Positions 11,731-24,309 of a stretch of DNA of 64,000 nt are shown piece after piece (within the stretch, counting starts at the first letter, position 1; the number at the start of each line of letters is the position of its first letter). Both the position numbers and the translations under genes were made by a program. The notes beneath the pieces were generated by a model, which made no database searches, was not told where the DNA came from, and saw nothing but the letters and a program-made list of their open reading frames with translations. The stretch is from assembly GCF_000002235.5 (NCBI RefSeq), contig NW_022145604.1, forward strand, positions 28,059,291-28,123,290, written 5' to 3'. Origin of the DNA: Strongylocentrotus purpuratus (taxonomy: Eukaryota > Echinodermata > Echinoidea > Camarodonta > Strongylocentrotidae).

Positions 11731-14274
11731 GTAAGTGTAATTTAGAGTTTGACATGTTAAAATATATTTCTGAAGAAGAAATAAGGCCCTTATTTAGTTG
11801 ACGTATTGTGATTAATTGTATTATTTGTCACAATTTAATGGACAATCCAACCTTTGTAATGAGTTAATTTGCATGAAAGCAGAAAATAAGAGAAACAGGA
11901 TGATGAAAATTTGAAATAAATTGGACAAATAATAAAAAAAGTTATTAGTGTTTGAAAAAAAATGAGATCAATAGATTTATGTGAATCTCGACATGGCAAA
12001 TTGGCAATTTGGTTTAGAAAACATATTTTTGTGTCAGCTCAGAGACTGCTATTTCTTATGGTGAGAACAGAGTCTTTTTCAGAAACCAGTCTTCAAAACT
12101 CACCTAAATTTGAGCAAGTTTTTTTTTTCTTCCTAGAAGAAAAACATGTATGGGAACTACTTAAAGGCATTGTTTAAAGTGTTATCAGCGTCTGTGATAT
12201 GGTGTAATATATTGAAGCCCTACAAAAATTGCGCTTCAAAATATCATGAAGTGCTTCCAAAAAAAAAATCTTTGAGCGGCCGGTTATACCATTCTCATTT
12301 TCCTCATTAAATTGTAGTGTTATGAAAACCATTGGCAAAACGGTTTTTGAAATTTCGATTTCCGATCATAAATATCTTGACTGACTGACCTAAAGATTTA
12401 TTATTATGATTGCAACAAGAGCTAAATCCAGGATTTTTTTTAGAATCTGAAACAAAGATACCCAATACCTTTAATATATGTCATTTGAAAATGTCTTCCA
12501 GCTTTGAGGACTGACAAGTGGGAAATAATATGACTATTTGGCTAACTTATATTCTGTATACTAGTGTCAAGCTCTCGGACAATTACCCCCTGCACAATCA
12601 CCTGCCATCCAATTACCAACAGGGTAATTACCCCCCCCGAAAAAAAAAAAAAAAAAAAATTAGCCCCTTTTACAATTACCTTCTAGGACAATTACCATCC
12701 CGTTGAAATTTACCCACAAAAAAAAAACTGCTTTTATAAAAACCAACCTACTAATCGGGTCGACTTCCCTTTTAATGAACAGGGTGGGGGTAATTTTCCT
12801 TTGTTTCCCATATATGGAAAACTTTTAGCCCTAAACGCGCATAAAAGAATACAGCACTAAACAACCGCTTTCACGAAGAGAGCGCGCTCAAGTACACTCT
12901 TGCGTGAAAGTACACTGATTGGACTAGTTCAATGCGACAGAGCGGGGGTGCGAGCGCTTGCTCTCGTTGACTACTTACTAACACTAACAAACTAGAATTA
13001 GAAATGAAACTCACGGTAGACTACACCAGCAGAGGCATGCCATCACATCGTAGATGAAATCAAACACCTTCCCTCTGCCAATGATTATACTGACTTCCCT
13101 CTAGTCGGAGTGCAATGGCCCATTCAGGTGCACATGTATAGACATCATGCGGTCTCCAAGATTTTGAGCGCAACGCACACACTCTGTGCCTACCATAGAG
13201 ATAATTTTAGTAGTATATAGCTCTATGCTCTGTACGCACTGCGTTAAATGCACCCACTGACCTCTATGTACAGCGCTTGCACGTGTAGCTATAACTGTGC
13301 TTTGTTCGTACGAGCGTACTCGTCGTGAGTAGCTATAGCACTACACTATCCCAGTCACTTTGATTTATTATGAAAAGCTACTTTTTATTGGTTGGAAAAT
13401 GGCTACCGTTTCCTCTCCACGAATGAAAACAATCGTTATACCAACGTAAAGGTGTGATGTCAAGGTTTCTGAATCCGTCCGAAGATTTTTTATACGTCAC
13501 TCGTGTGAGATTTGCCGACTGGTTGACTGTGCGAAACCCAACAAAAAAGGGGAAAAACAGTGCAATCTCCATAGGCAGGCTGAAAAAGTCAAAACTTTTA
13601 GGGGAAAATGACTACCGTTTCCCCTGAAAGAATAATCCCAAATTTAGTATCATTTTTAAGATGACATTACAAATAATAAAAAACCGTCCAAAGATTTTTT
13701 AAACAAATTTCCATTTTCCTGTAATACCAGCAATTCTATCAAAACATGGCGTTTTTGGTGTACGTTTCCCGTGCTTAACAGGATAAGCGACGAGCGCAGA
13801 GCAGATGCGTGCAATTTTTCCATATGTGGGAACTTATCTTTCACATATCAAAATAGACATAAATTAACTCGCTTTAAGATGATATGCAATTGGAATCATA
13901 CCATTTACCAATGAGTAAACATATCCTGAAACTACAGTTTACATCCAGCGCTCATTCCTTGTTGTTTCTCATTCAGTGTTTTCATTGTTAAATAAAATTA
14001 TTTTACAGATGCACATTTTTATTGACATTTGAATGGCTACTCGCTAATTTTTTCAATTTTCTTAATCAGACTGTCTAATGGTTAAATGAAAGTACTCATT
14101 CAAGCATGAAAGTTCAAAGCTTGATCTTAATTGATGTTGGTAGAGTATTAATTTCTCTTTAATTTGATATTTCTATGGAAATTTTAACAATAAAGAGCAT
14201 CTACTATTTTTTTGCTGATTATTTATTGAGGGATTATTATCTACGCTTTCCTTTTTAAAATTTTTGTCTTAAAG
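11731..14274. other. Intron 4
   Basis: Contains a CAATTACCCCC-type low-complexity tract (12575-12715) with a poly-A run at 12640-12658. Two related segments with TACCGTTTCC sit near 13404 and 13612. Otherwise no feature recognised. Confidence 0.5.
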
Positions 14275-14608
14275 AATCAGTGGAAGGGAATAGGTTCAGT
14301 CTCCCAAGTGAATTATTCTACTTCAGTGGTTCATGTGGCACAAACGAGACGACACAGTTAGCCATCGCTGCAGCATTCCTTGAAGCATTCCGATCTTCAG
14401 ACTTTAGTGACAGCTGCACTGTAGATGATGAATGCACAGTGAATAATGTACAAGTGACATGCGGTCCTGCTTCGAGCCGTCGGAGGCGCAAACGTAGAAG
14501 TAGACGAAGGCAGATGGACATACCTGTAGACCTTGGCATATGGGAGGAGCATTTGCATTCTGGACATCCTTACTCTAAAACACATAAGAGATCAGCTCTT
14601 GATTTTGA
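14275..14608 (+). CDS. Exon: linker A, N-terminal part with polybasic stretch
   Basis: Phase 1 in, phase 2 out (acceptor 14273-14274; donor GTGTGT at 14609). It encodes YFSGSCGTNET, an alpha-helical-looking AAAFLEAFRSSDF, four cysteines (SCTVDDECTVNNVQVTCG) and then SSRRRRKRRSRRRQ, followed by SALDFE, which continues into the next exon. The strongly basic run fits furin-type proprotein convertase sites (R-x-K/R-R); cleavage is an inference. The donor was chosen because it is the only GT in the right phase and it preserves a beta-strand-like FEIVIGFNVE junction. This exon is homologous in layout to 42007-42173 plus 44178-44259. Confidence 0.75.
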
Positions 14609-15171
14609 GTGTGTACATTTATAGTCTCTTTTGATAAAATTTACAACAATCATTTGGAGGGTTATATAGCATGCCATTTTGTATGTAAGGGATAAATTTG
14701 TGTTCTTTTTTCCTTGTGTAAAGCACAATAAAATTGTTTAAAAGAATAGTGGTGCTATATTTGCGGAGTTTACAGAAACACTGATAACTCTGCATAACTC
14801 GCAGTTGCACAATTTTTTTTCTTCTAAACCAAGCTATGTGAAACTCGCGTTATATACACTTCCCAAGGCCAATTTTGCATATCGTGTTCAACTATTTTTG
14901 CAGTCCCGACAGATTCAACTTGTGCAGAATTAACTGTATGGAGTAGTTACAGTTGCTCTATCCCAAAGAAGAAATTGTGAAAATCTATATTATGATCTCT
15001 GCCTTTATAACATCACTTATGCATTAGCATAAATTGTCAGTGGACTGTGCTTAACAATGATTATGACTTTGCTTACATTACCATACCAAACACATACTCT
15101 AAATAGTTGTATGGTCTTTTGAGGTGCAGTGTGGATTTGATACATTTTTATTCAAAATTTGTTTCCTTCAG
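14609..15171. other. Intron 5
   Basis: About 560 bp of AT-rich sequence; nothing recognised. Confidence 0.5.
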
Positions 15172-15422
15172 AATCGTCATTGGATTTAACGTTGAATCTA
15201 ATGTGATCGTGGGCGAAGGTCAGGATGACTATGATGCAGCACTAGATGCAGAGCAAAAAATGATTGGTCTTGTGGAGACTCTCATTGAGGGTGGCCAGTT
15301 GGACCTGAGCTCTAGAGTAGATGATTTCACTGCTGTACTGGATGAGAGCTCTTTCAACTATGAATTAGTGGAATTGGTGTGCACCCCTCCCTATACAGTT
15401 AACAACGACATCTATCGCTGTG
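15172..15422 (+). CDS. Exon: linker A, C-terminal part
   Basis: Phase 2 in, phase 1 out (acceptor 15170-15171, donor GTAAGA 15423). Reads IVIGFNVESN, a helical acidic DAALDAEQKMIGLVETLIE, then YELVELVCTPPY and YRCG. Alternating beta-alpha-beta character suggests a SEA-like or ferredoxin-like half, but the fold is inferred. It directly precedes the GCC2/GCC3 exons. Confidence 0.85.
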
Positions 15423-17018
15423 GTAAGATGTCATGTAACGAATGTATGTGCAAAACGTAAAAGAAAATACAACTTCATAACCAAGTTAACATTACTCTTT
15501 AGTCCTAGAAAGGCAGGAATATTTTTTTTAAATTTTGGCCTCAGGTGGAAGTAAGAATGGGGCTCTCCTTCTTCCTAGGATCGTGGCCATATACATGCAT
15601 GTGATGTGTAGATGGGGCTTTGCATTAGGAATATCTATTACTGACACGGTCTTGAAAGTATCACAAATTTATTATACACATGTTGACCTTTTTGCATTGT
15701 GTACAATACATACAGGTATAGAGAATTTTTATTTTGGCTGCCCATTTCATGGTTTTTATTTTGCGCAGTACTTGTTGGCTAAAGTTTCATAAATTTTGCA
15801 TATCAATAGATAGCATACAAATAATGAATGCATATGAGTCCAAAATTGTGAATATTTTCATGAGTTGAAAGATTAACGTTCTATTCAACTCGGCTAACGC
15901 CTCGTTGAATAGAATTAACGTTAATCTTTCAACGAATGAAAATATTCCCGCTATTGAACGAATATAAAACATTCATTATTTGTTTTATACAACATCGAAG
16001 TAGATAAATAGAACATTAATCTTTCAACAAATTATGCTGGGCTCCTTATATTAAAGTTGGAGTCAGGCCTTCTCGATTACCTTCAAATTGCCTTCGAGCT
16101 TCATGTCAGATGCGCGCAGCTAATATAACAATGGGATACGTGCAGGGCAGAGAGGTACACAGTCTGCATATAACCAAAAATGCATGCTTGTTGAATAGTA
16201 CTACGTCGAATAGTGCATGCCTGTGCAATAGTGTATCTGTTGAATATCATGCGACCAACAATCCTCCAATCAAATGACAAGGATCTACTAAGGTGTTGTA
16301 TAATATATGTTAATTAAAGCTACATGCATGCACAAAGTCATGGAAGCTTGCAGTGCAAAATAACAACCTCAATTATAATATGGCACACATTGAGGGAGGT
16401 GGATTTTCTTTCCATCCCCCAGTACGCTTAGGGTAAACCTCTGGTTCAGTAACATCATGTATACATGCATGTAATAATTTCATACCCTTAGGTTTAAGTC
16501 TCTCGCCATGGCTATATATAGGCAATCATCACATGCCCATTCTCAAATACAGTGCATGTACATTTGCAGTTAACTAAATACACCTTCCATATCATGGCTT
16601 GACCATGCAATTGCATATTATATATGCATATTGTACAGAAACGTTTTAAGAACTGAAAAAAACAAGCGTACCGGGAAAAACCACTACTGGAGATGGATAC
16701 GCTAAATGTTCCATTAGAGTAAGCATCATGATCGGATTATGGTGGGTTTCTAAAGCAGCATACACGTGATATACTTACGTTTCTATTATTTACTCTTTTA
16801 ACTCTCCTGTGGATCCAGAAGTTGTAAATCAACAGAGTAGGAAAAAACAAGGTTTCCATTTTTTTAAAATTTAACCAAAATACATGTGCATTTGATTAGA
16901 AAATAGATATTTTTTTTGGCTAATCACTATACCGGTACCTGTATTTAGTATACTGTAATCTTTCTTTGTAATATGCCTACTCCTAAAATCCATATTTATT
17001 CTCTGTTCAATTATGTAG
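15423..17018. other. Intron 6
   Basis: Holds the 167-bp palindrome at 15817-15983. The remainder (15990-17018) is AT-rich with many TGCATG words and no coding pattern seen. Confidence 0.5.
15817..15983. repeat. Imperfect palindrome (foldback, ~80-bp arms)
   Basis: The outer ends ACAAATAATGAATG and CATTCATTATTTGT are complementary. The inner arms share TTGAAAGATTAACGTT and its complement, and the loop is around CTAACGCCTCG. A partial third copy of the arm word occurs at 16014-16030. Confidence 0.7.
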
Positions 17019-17180
17019 TACCATGTGGAAGTGGCTTTTACTATGGCAATGAAACTCAGGAATGTATCCAGTGTGAAGTAGGGACATATCAAGACACACA
17101 TGGAGAGTTCACATGTCATCAGTGCCCCGAAGGACAATCTACTATTGCAGTCGGATCCAAGAATGTGAGCCAGTGCATAG
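17019..17180 (+). CDS. Exon: GCC2/GCC3 (ephrin-receptor-like) domain A1
   Basis: 162-bp phase 1-1 exon (acceptor 17017-17018, donor GTACGA 17181). Cysteine pattern CGSGFYY, CIQCEVGTYQ, CHQCPEGQSTIAVGS, QCIG is the ephrin-receptor-like GCC2/GCC3 module found in SVEP1 next to CCP domains. The next two exons have exactly the same length. Confidence 0.93.
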
Positions 17181-17496
17181 GTACGAACATTCACTGTAAT
17201 TGTAAATGCTCAATTTTAATGGAAAATATTCATGGAATACGCAGCAGAGATTACCTATATTATTTTGAAAGGGATCAGTGGAATATTTGGGTCTTTTACT
17301 GACACATTTGTTTTCAAATGGATACACACAGATTATTTTGAAATTCTAAAAATATGTTCTACTTGAGGAGGGAAAAAAACAAACTACATTATTATAAGTA
17401 AAGTCTCTTGCTATTTTAAGGAAGACCAGCATCCATTGACCAAAACTATACATAGGCTTCAAGGAAGCTTCAAGGAAATACACTGTCATATTGGTG

Positions 17497-18386
17497 GAAT
17501 AATTATTTTTACTCCAATCTATGAAATGATTTTGACAATGATTTATTCCTAATAGATCTAGATAATAGTATACGTTCTCAGATTTTATTGAATGATAATT
17601 TGCAAGTGTTTGTTTTGCGTGACTGCTAAAGCATGTGTGTGCTACTATGCTAATCAACTAGGGGATCTACGTCCTTCATAACTGGCATTAATGAGGTTTA
17701 ATGCTTCACAAAAGGGCATTAATATAGCTGATCGATACGGTTTTGATCGTTGGGCCTCACAGTAAAGAGGCCATTGCATAGCCACTGAATCATGACTGGA
17801 CGCAGCAGGGGGCTAGGGTACGCGGCCGCCCCTATAAATACAAATAAATGAAGAAAATGCAATAAATTATCAAAAATTCATTGCATTTTCCCCCGGTCCC
17901 CAACAGGAAAAATTGCTTTGCAGGGCCATGCATTATGGTTCAAGGCATGGCCACAAAGAAGATTTTTTTATGTTGGGGATCGGGGGAAAATGCAATGAGT
18001 TTTTGATAATTTATTGCATTTTCTTCTTTTTTTGCGTTTGTGAGGGGCGGCCGTGTACCCTAGCCCCCGCTGCGTACAGTCATGATTCAGTGGCTATGCA
18101 ATAGCCTCGTTACAGTGAGGCCCCAGGATCAAAACCGTGTTGATATGCTATATTAGAGCCCTTTTGTGAGGCATTAATCCTCATTTCTGTCAGTTATAAC
18201 TTATGGACGTAGGTCCCCTAGTTGATTAGCATAGTAGCATACACATGCTTTAGCAGTCATGAAAAACAAACACTCACCAAATCATTATTCAATCAAATCT
18301 CTGAAGGTTTTCTATCATCTAGATCTATTAGGAATAAATCATTGTCAAAATTATTCCATAAATTGGGGTAAAAATAATTATGATAA
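17497..18386. repeat. Long foldback/inverted-repeat element (~430-bp arms)
   Basis: Left arm (about 17497-17930) and right arm (about 17945-18386) are complementary over most of their length. Examples are ATGCTAATCAACTAGGGGA against TCCCCTAGTTGATTAGCAT, and the paired TAGATCTATTAGGAATAAAT. The loop is only about a dozen bases near ATTATGGTTCAAG. No coding content. It lies entirely in an intron. Confidence 0.85.
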
Positions 18387-18630
18387 TCTGGAAATTATGA
18401 CCAACAATGTAAGTCAAAAGATTTTCAACCAAACGTTTGTTTTAAATCTACATGTATCAGCATTGTTAAATAGGAAAATACATTCAAATATTTTTGGTTT
18501 TTCTTTAGACAAGTGTACACTTTTAGGGAGAGGAGTTGCTTGGTTTAATCAAGAAAGTCTGGTGCTTAGTTTTTGTCCAGAACCCATTTATTGCAATACA
18601 CATTTTGTCATTTCATCCTGTCACATCAAG

Positions 18631-18792
18631 ACATCTGCCAACCTGGTTATAGTTCGTTCACCGGTCTAGCACCATGCAACCATTGCCCGATAGGAAGCTA
18701 TCAAGAGGAATTCTTTGCTACAGAATGTACCAGCTGTCCTGTTGGCATGACAACACTAAACAAAGGCTCTACTTCATCTCTTGAATGTATTG
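18631..18792 (+). CDS. Exon: GCC2/GCC3 domain A2
   Basis: 162-bp phase 1-1 exon (acceptor 18629-18630, donor GTAAGT 18793). Reads ICQPGYSSFTG, CNHCPIGSYQ, CTSCPVGMTTLNKGS and ECIG. Second of three equal-length tandem modules. Confidence 0.93.
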
Positions 18793-19084
18793 GTAAGTAC
18801 ATGTATATTTGGCTTAGAGCCATTTGCTTTTTTAAAATAAATTAAACGCTGCCTTGAATTTGTAAAATTTCTGAAATATATTTCTAGATTATCTTACGTC
18901 TGTATGTAATATGCATTTTGTGATTTTATCAGTTGTTTTCCTTTCAATTATCTGTGTAAGAAACATATTTTGTTACCTTACCATGTGTTTGGAAGAACTG
19001 GTATTGGTATTGGCTTTTAGTCTGATGACAACACAGCGATTGTTTCAGGCTCTAATTTGTCACCGATGGATAATTCTAAACCAG

Positions 19085-19280
19085 GGGTTTCATTGGATTT
19101 TTGCCCGGCCCCCCCCTACTCCGGGGTCGGAATGACCGCATGCGTGTTACCAAAATGTCCGGTAAAGGGGTACTTTTCACGCACCAAAGTCCGGCTCGTA
19201 CATACACAAAATTGACTTTACCGGTACACACCGGACTTAGGGGGTGTTTTCAAAAGGAGTGGGGGGGGGGGGCCGGGTTT
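19085..19280. repeat. Interspersed repeat fragment (inverse of 4165-4515 family)
   Basis: GGTCGGAATGACCGCATGCG and ATGTCCGGTAAAGGGGTAC are the reverse complements of segments at 4415-4490. G-run rich. Confidence 0.6.
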
Positions 19281-19629
19281 TTTTGTTGCCTGTGTAGCTG
19301 GAGCAACATATGTACAGGCAGGGGTGGCCCTACAGGGAAGCAGGGGGGGAGGATGTGGCGACTGCCCCCCTATGATTTTTCAAGTGATCAACAACAAAAA
19401 AAGAGGAGAAAAAAAAGAAGAAAGAGTATGGGGAAAGAGAGGGCTGGATCATTCTAAATACCCCTATTAAGTAGAAATGCGTCAACGAGACGTCTTCTTT
19501 TTTTTATTTTTTTTAAAATTTTTTTATTAACATTTATTTCCTTCTCAACAGCACAATATAAAACACAATGTATATATACATGATATAGGTAACAATTATT
19601 TCAACATAGAGTATACAGTAATTAATTCA

Positions 19630-20665
19630 GATACGGAAGGAGGCGAAAACCCGGCGAAATATCCCTCCTTGCATCACCTCCAACCCCTGCTTTGCATGCT
19701 CACTATGACAATTAAACCTATTTCTAGCCAGTAAGTTCCTTCATTTTACAAATGTGAACATAATTGTAATTAGACTCGATGAAATTACTATCAAAAGTTG
19801 TCTTATTTCTCTTAAAATTTGATGAAACTTTAAAGTTTTCTGCTTGGCACAGGAGGGGTGAAACTCTCACCTTCATACACCCACCCACTACCCTGCTTTG
19901 TGTGCTTGCTATTGGCCTAATGGCTTTATTTCTCAAACTCAAGATCCTGGATCAAACCATGGAGCCTGCATCGAATTAGAGTCGATGAAGCTGTACTATA
20001 AGACATCTTCTTTCTCTCAAAATTTGATGAAATGCCAAAGCTTCTGTGCTTTGCGCAGGAGAAGGAAGCTCTATCAATTTCCCCCTGCACCCATGCTCAC
20101 TTATCATTATGGCTCACATTTATTTTCTTGCAATCAAGTATCTTCATCATACAGAAGCCGGCATCGAATTAAAGACCAAATTACTGCGATATGTCTTCCT
20201 CCTCTCAAAATATTGCTAAATGAACGTCACAGTTTCTGCGCTTTGCCTGGAGGGGGGGGGGAGGAAACTCCCTCCTCCCTGCACGCACCCACCTCCTCCC
20301 CTGCTTTACCTGCTCAATATGGCTAACATATTATTTCACACAATTATTTAAGTTTCTACATCATAAAAATCCGGTATTAAATTAGAGTCGAAAGTATACC
20401 ATGAGACGTCATATTTCTCTCTAAATTTGATGAAACTGCAAAGCTTCCGTGCTTCACGAGGAGTAGGAAGCTCTATCTATTCTCTTTGCACTGACTCCTC
20501 CCCCACTTAATGTGTTCATTAGAGCTATTGATTATTTCCCGCAATCATTCAGTTCCTTCGTCATACAGAACCGGCATCGAATTAGAGTCGGTAGTACCAT
20601 GAGACGTTTTAGTTTCTATCAAAATTTGCTGAAATGTCAAAGCCTCCCTGCACCCGCCCTTAGGG
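19630..20665. repeat. Tandem repeat, ~200-bp period
   Basis: Diverged units each carry ACAGAAGCCGGCATCGAATT-type words (near 19970, 20155, 20365, 20570), then GAGACGTC/T, TCTCAAAATTTGATGAAA, and a C-rich TCCCTGCACCCAC segment. About five units are visible. Confidence 0.75.
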
Positions 20666-20995
20666 TGGACACTACCCCCCTGAAATGAAATGTCTATATA
20701 CACAGGTGTCTTCCCCCCCCCCCCAACAAAAATAACTTTCTGCTATCATTCTTCATTTATTATTTCTAATGTAATTCTTATCAAGTACCTCACTAAATAG
20801 CTGCACATGCAGGTATTTTCTGGCAAATTTGCCATTCATGATAACCTACCTTAGAAGAGAACTTTTGTGGACTTATTTCCTTCACACTCCTATCATTATT
20901 CCTGAATATTGTTAGGTGAATTTATTTTCAGTTGATTAAATACATTCTGTCTGTACACAAGTTATCCATTTTAATAGGTGATTGGTAGTCTTTAA

Positions 20996-21362
20996 AGGTA
21001 AAGACCAGTATTGGTAACGCCCCAATTTCAAAAAATGAAATGGAAGCTCTCATTACCAATCATGTGAAAGAATATATTTTGACTAATACATGATGATAAA
21101 AAATTTGCCGGGAAACCGCCTACTAATTCATATATTTGGTAAATTTGTTTCTCTCATGGTCCTGTGAGAGATATAGGGTAGTCCCATATACATCTTTCTG
21201 TGTATAGTGCTTGTAACTTTACGAAGAATGGGCCAAATTTCTTATCATTTTGATGATTCCAGAACCTTGCAGATGCTAGATGCCAGATGATCAACCTTTT
21301 CTGATCGATTCCACAACGTTTCTTTCACAATTCAATCGCATGACCATAACTGGTCTTTACCT
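20996..21362. mobile_element. TTAA-flanked MITE
   Basis: Ends AGGTAAAGACCAGT / ACTGGTCTTTACCT are inverted repeats, each flanked by TTAA (20992-20995, 21363-21366). Its right half (GGGCCAAATTTCTTATCATT onward) resembles 46085-46240, so the two belong to related families. Confidence 0.8.
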
Positions 21363-21525
21363 TTAAGGCTCTCAGATATTTGAAGTGCAGGCTCGACCAT
21401 TCATTTCAAGAAGATCAATGTTTAATTAAACATCCTCTTTATTTGTGCATCAATGTACCGGTAACAATCCAATCTAGCCAAATACAAGGTTATTTTGTGT
21501 GATCCTTTTTGTTTACATTGTGCAG

Positions 21526-21687
21526 AGTTTTGTGCAGCTGGAGAGTACTCTTCATCAGGCTTTGGCCCTTGTACGGCATGTCCGCTTGGTACTTATCAGA
21601 GTGGAACTCAGCGAAGTACATGTCATCAATGCCCCGGTGAAACTACAACAATGCAGATAGGTTCTACTGATGCATCCATGTGTGTTG
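21526..21687 (+). CDS. Exon: GCC2/GCC3 domain A3
   Basis: 162-bp phase 1-1 exon (acceptor 21524-21525, donor GTAAGG 21688). Reads FCAAGEYSSSG, CTACPLGTYQSG, CHQCPGETTTMQIGS and MCVG. Third tandem module; the EGF array follows. Confidence 0.93.
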
Positions 21688-21867
21688 GTAAGGATTGCCT
21701 GAAAACATCTTCTAAGTAATGAATGCATATTGAATGTTAAAGGGACATTTTCACAAGAGGGAAGGTCCCCTTGGCATAAGATTATCCAAACACCAACTTG
21801 AGTGACCTCAATCTAATGGATCCTCAGTCACCTGCAGTGCACGTACATGTTGTGGTATTAAATAAGG

Positions 21868-22271
21868 CCTAAAATAAAAACTTGTTGTATTGCTCTTAGC
21901 AACCGACCCAAAAATCTGAAAATCTACGGTCGACATTTTAACGTTTTTTTTTTAAAACCGTTTTTTAGATTTTTTAAAATTAATAAATACAAAAATATGT
22001 ATTTTGTTTGTTTAAATGAGATTTAAAGGCCCCGTGTACGTGTTTATACCATCTGCACCAGCTAGAAACCAGGGAGTCGTGTACAGGAAGACTCATTTCT
22101 AAATTTATACATATCGGCCAAAAGAGGGCGGAGAAAAAAAATTCAACACTGAAAAATATCGGCCCAAAGAGGGCGACAAAAAGAAAAAGTTACAAAAATA
22201 AAAAAACTTCTCCGACTAACCGACCCATGTTTTGGCACCTTAAGGGCAATACAACAAGTTTTTATTTTAGG
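21868..22271. mobile_element. TIR element (MITE-like)
   Basis: CCTAAAATAAAAACTTGTTG (from 21868) and its complement (ending 22271) form ~26-bp terminal inverted repeats. The interior has two direct copies of an ATCGGCC-AAAGAGGGCG motif (22112, 22158). No target duplication could be fixed. Confidence 0.7.
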
Positions 22272-22514
22272 ACTAATAGTAATACACCCCTCTATCTGGC
22301 TTTTGCATTTTTAAATTTTTTAAATATTTTTTTTAAACTTGAAAATTAGCGTATTTGCTTGGAAAGTTACTTTTTGTGTAATTACCCATGCATGCCTTCT
22401 ATATTCATCGTAATCTGAGTAAATGGCAGGTTAATGTAAAGTGAGGTTTTTCTTAGTTTTATTGTATCCCCCGGCAGTATGCCGGTCAGGTACTTTGGAT
22501 TCAGAGGCGTTACG

Positions 22515-22860
22515 CCGCCGCCACGTCATATTCTTGTGTGCGCTCTAACTGCCAGATTCCTTGATGGATTTCTTTCAAATTTTGTATGGAGGTGTATCTT
22601 TGTATAATCTACACACCTAAAACTTTTGGCGATGCTGCCCCCAGCATTCCGTCTTCTATAGGGTAAAAGGCCATATTTTTTTGGATGGTTTGTGTGCGCT
22701 CTATAGGCCACATTTTTGAAGGAATTTTGTTCAAATTTTAAACGAAGGTGTATCTTGGTATAATCTACAAGCCTATAGATTTTGGTGATGCTGCCTCCAG
22801 TGTTCTATCTTCTATAGGGTCAAAGGTCATATCTTGATGGATGTCTTATGTGCACTCTAC
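22515..22860. repeat. Tandem repeat, ~185-bp period (array 1)
   Basis: Two units share TGTGCGCTCTA, GATTTCTTTCAAATTTTGTATGGA-like text, GGTGTATCTT, and GCTGCCCCCAGCATTCCGTC. The same unit family recurs at 24310-24735. Confidence 0.75.
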
Positions 22861-24309
22861 CGTGCACATAAAAAAATTGCGCTTTGTTGTGAGTAACAAA
22901 CTGAAACCTAGCCACTCTGTGTAAAGATGGCTCTGAGTACCCCATTTTTAAAGCTCGTTCAGACACCCCCCCTCCCCCTGTGGTTATTTGTTTTTTTACA
23001 TTTGAAAAGAATGACAATTGACAGTGCAAACCAAATGAGACGCGTATTCACTGAAATCTGTGTTATTAAAGACCAGAAGGTAAAGCGTATGGAAAATCGA
23101 CTTGCGCAAAAGTATTAAGGTAAGAGAATGAATTGAATGTATCTGTATCAAATGAGATGCATTGCATATTCTTTTTGCAGATTAAGCAAAGTCACACACA
23201 CACACGCACAATTGTTCTTTGATATTTGATATGCAGAGCTGCCAACCTTTGGAAGTACAAATTAGTACTCAGCACCTCCAAAATTAGTATTTTACCATCA
23301 AAATTAGTATTTTTCAACCGGCCTTCCTTTCACCTATTAAAAACCTATTGATGTCGTAACGCAGTGCAAATGCATACCGTAAAGACCATATTTTTGCTGT
23401 AATTAGTTTTCTTAAAATATATTCAATTGTACATGTTCATCTATATACCTTGTTTTAACTGCAAACTCAGTTCTTTTTAGTTACAAGCCCTTGCTTCAGC
23501 CACAAAATTACCTTGAAGATTCACACACAAGTGACTATAAGCCACTCCATATAAAATGATGCACCCAATTTACAATATGGCTCTTGTAAAAATCTGCAAT
23601 ATTGTAGTACAGCCCATAGTCAACATACATATATAACAAATACAGAAGTCTCAATAGAAGTTGCAGAAGGTGCCAACAGTCCCATATAGTGCTTGGGTGG
23701 TATCAAGTTCCCATTTATAGCATCAATAAAAAAAAATCCAAGTGAATTGTTCATTTCTGCTCAAGCGGAAGCAGCGCAGATGGGAGATAGCTTCAACGAT
23801 TCCTCAATCAACCCACTCCCGAAACCGCTGGCTGCGGCAAATACTCACGAAGTTCTGCTGGGTGTCAAACCATTGCGGCCGTTCAAAAGACAATCTCAAC
23901 ACACAGCACATTTTACAAGTATCGGAGATAATTATACAAGCTCCCAAATGCCGATATGTCAGAAGCAAAGTCAGAGAGTGGATGAAATATCCACTAAAAT
24001 AAAATCATATTTACCGTAACGTGATTGATGCTGCTGGAAATGAATCCAAAATCCAACAGTTGTTTGTGTTCGTCGTTCGTGCGTTTCGATAAGTAGCATG
24101 CGGCATGCAGCATGTACCGCGGAGCAGAAGCTAGCCAGCGCTTCAACCGTTTTCCCCATTAACCCACCGCCGGAACCTCAGGGTGCGCTATTCATGAAGC
24201 TCAGCTGGCCTTGTGCCTTAGCTGCAGAAAGTTCTTTCATAAGATGTATGATAATTTACTGTTCATAGATGATTTTTTTAATAATTTGCGATTTTCTAGG
24301 TGTAAACTT
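22861..24309. other. Intron 9 middle segment
   Basis: Mixed non-coding sequence. A lone TIR-like end CAGAGCTGCCAACC at 23234 matches the ends of elements at 41186 and 55158, but no partner end was found. Two related GCTTCAAC..TTCCCC segments lie near 23790 and 24145. Confidence 0.5.

Noticed and set aside
14280..14624. Exon 14275 extending to the stop at 14622 as a terminal exon
   Set aside because: A donor at 14609 in the correct phase joins to 15172 and keeps a strand motif also present in linker B; downstream exons clearly continue the protein.
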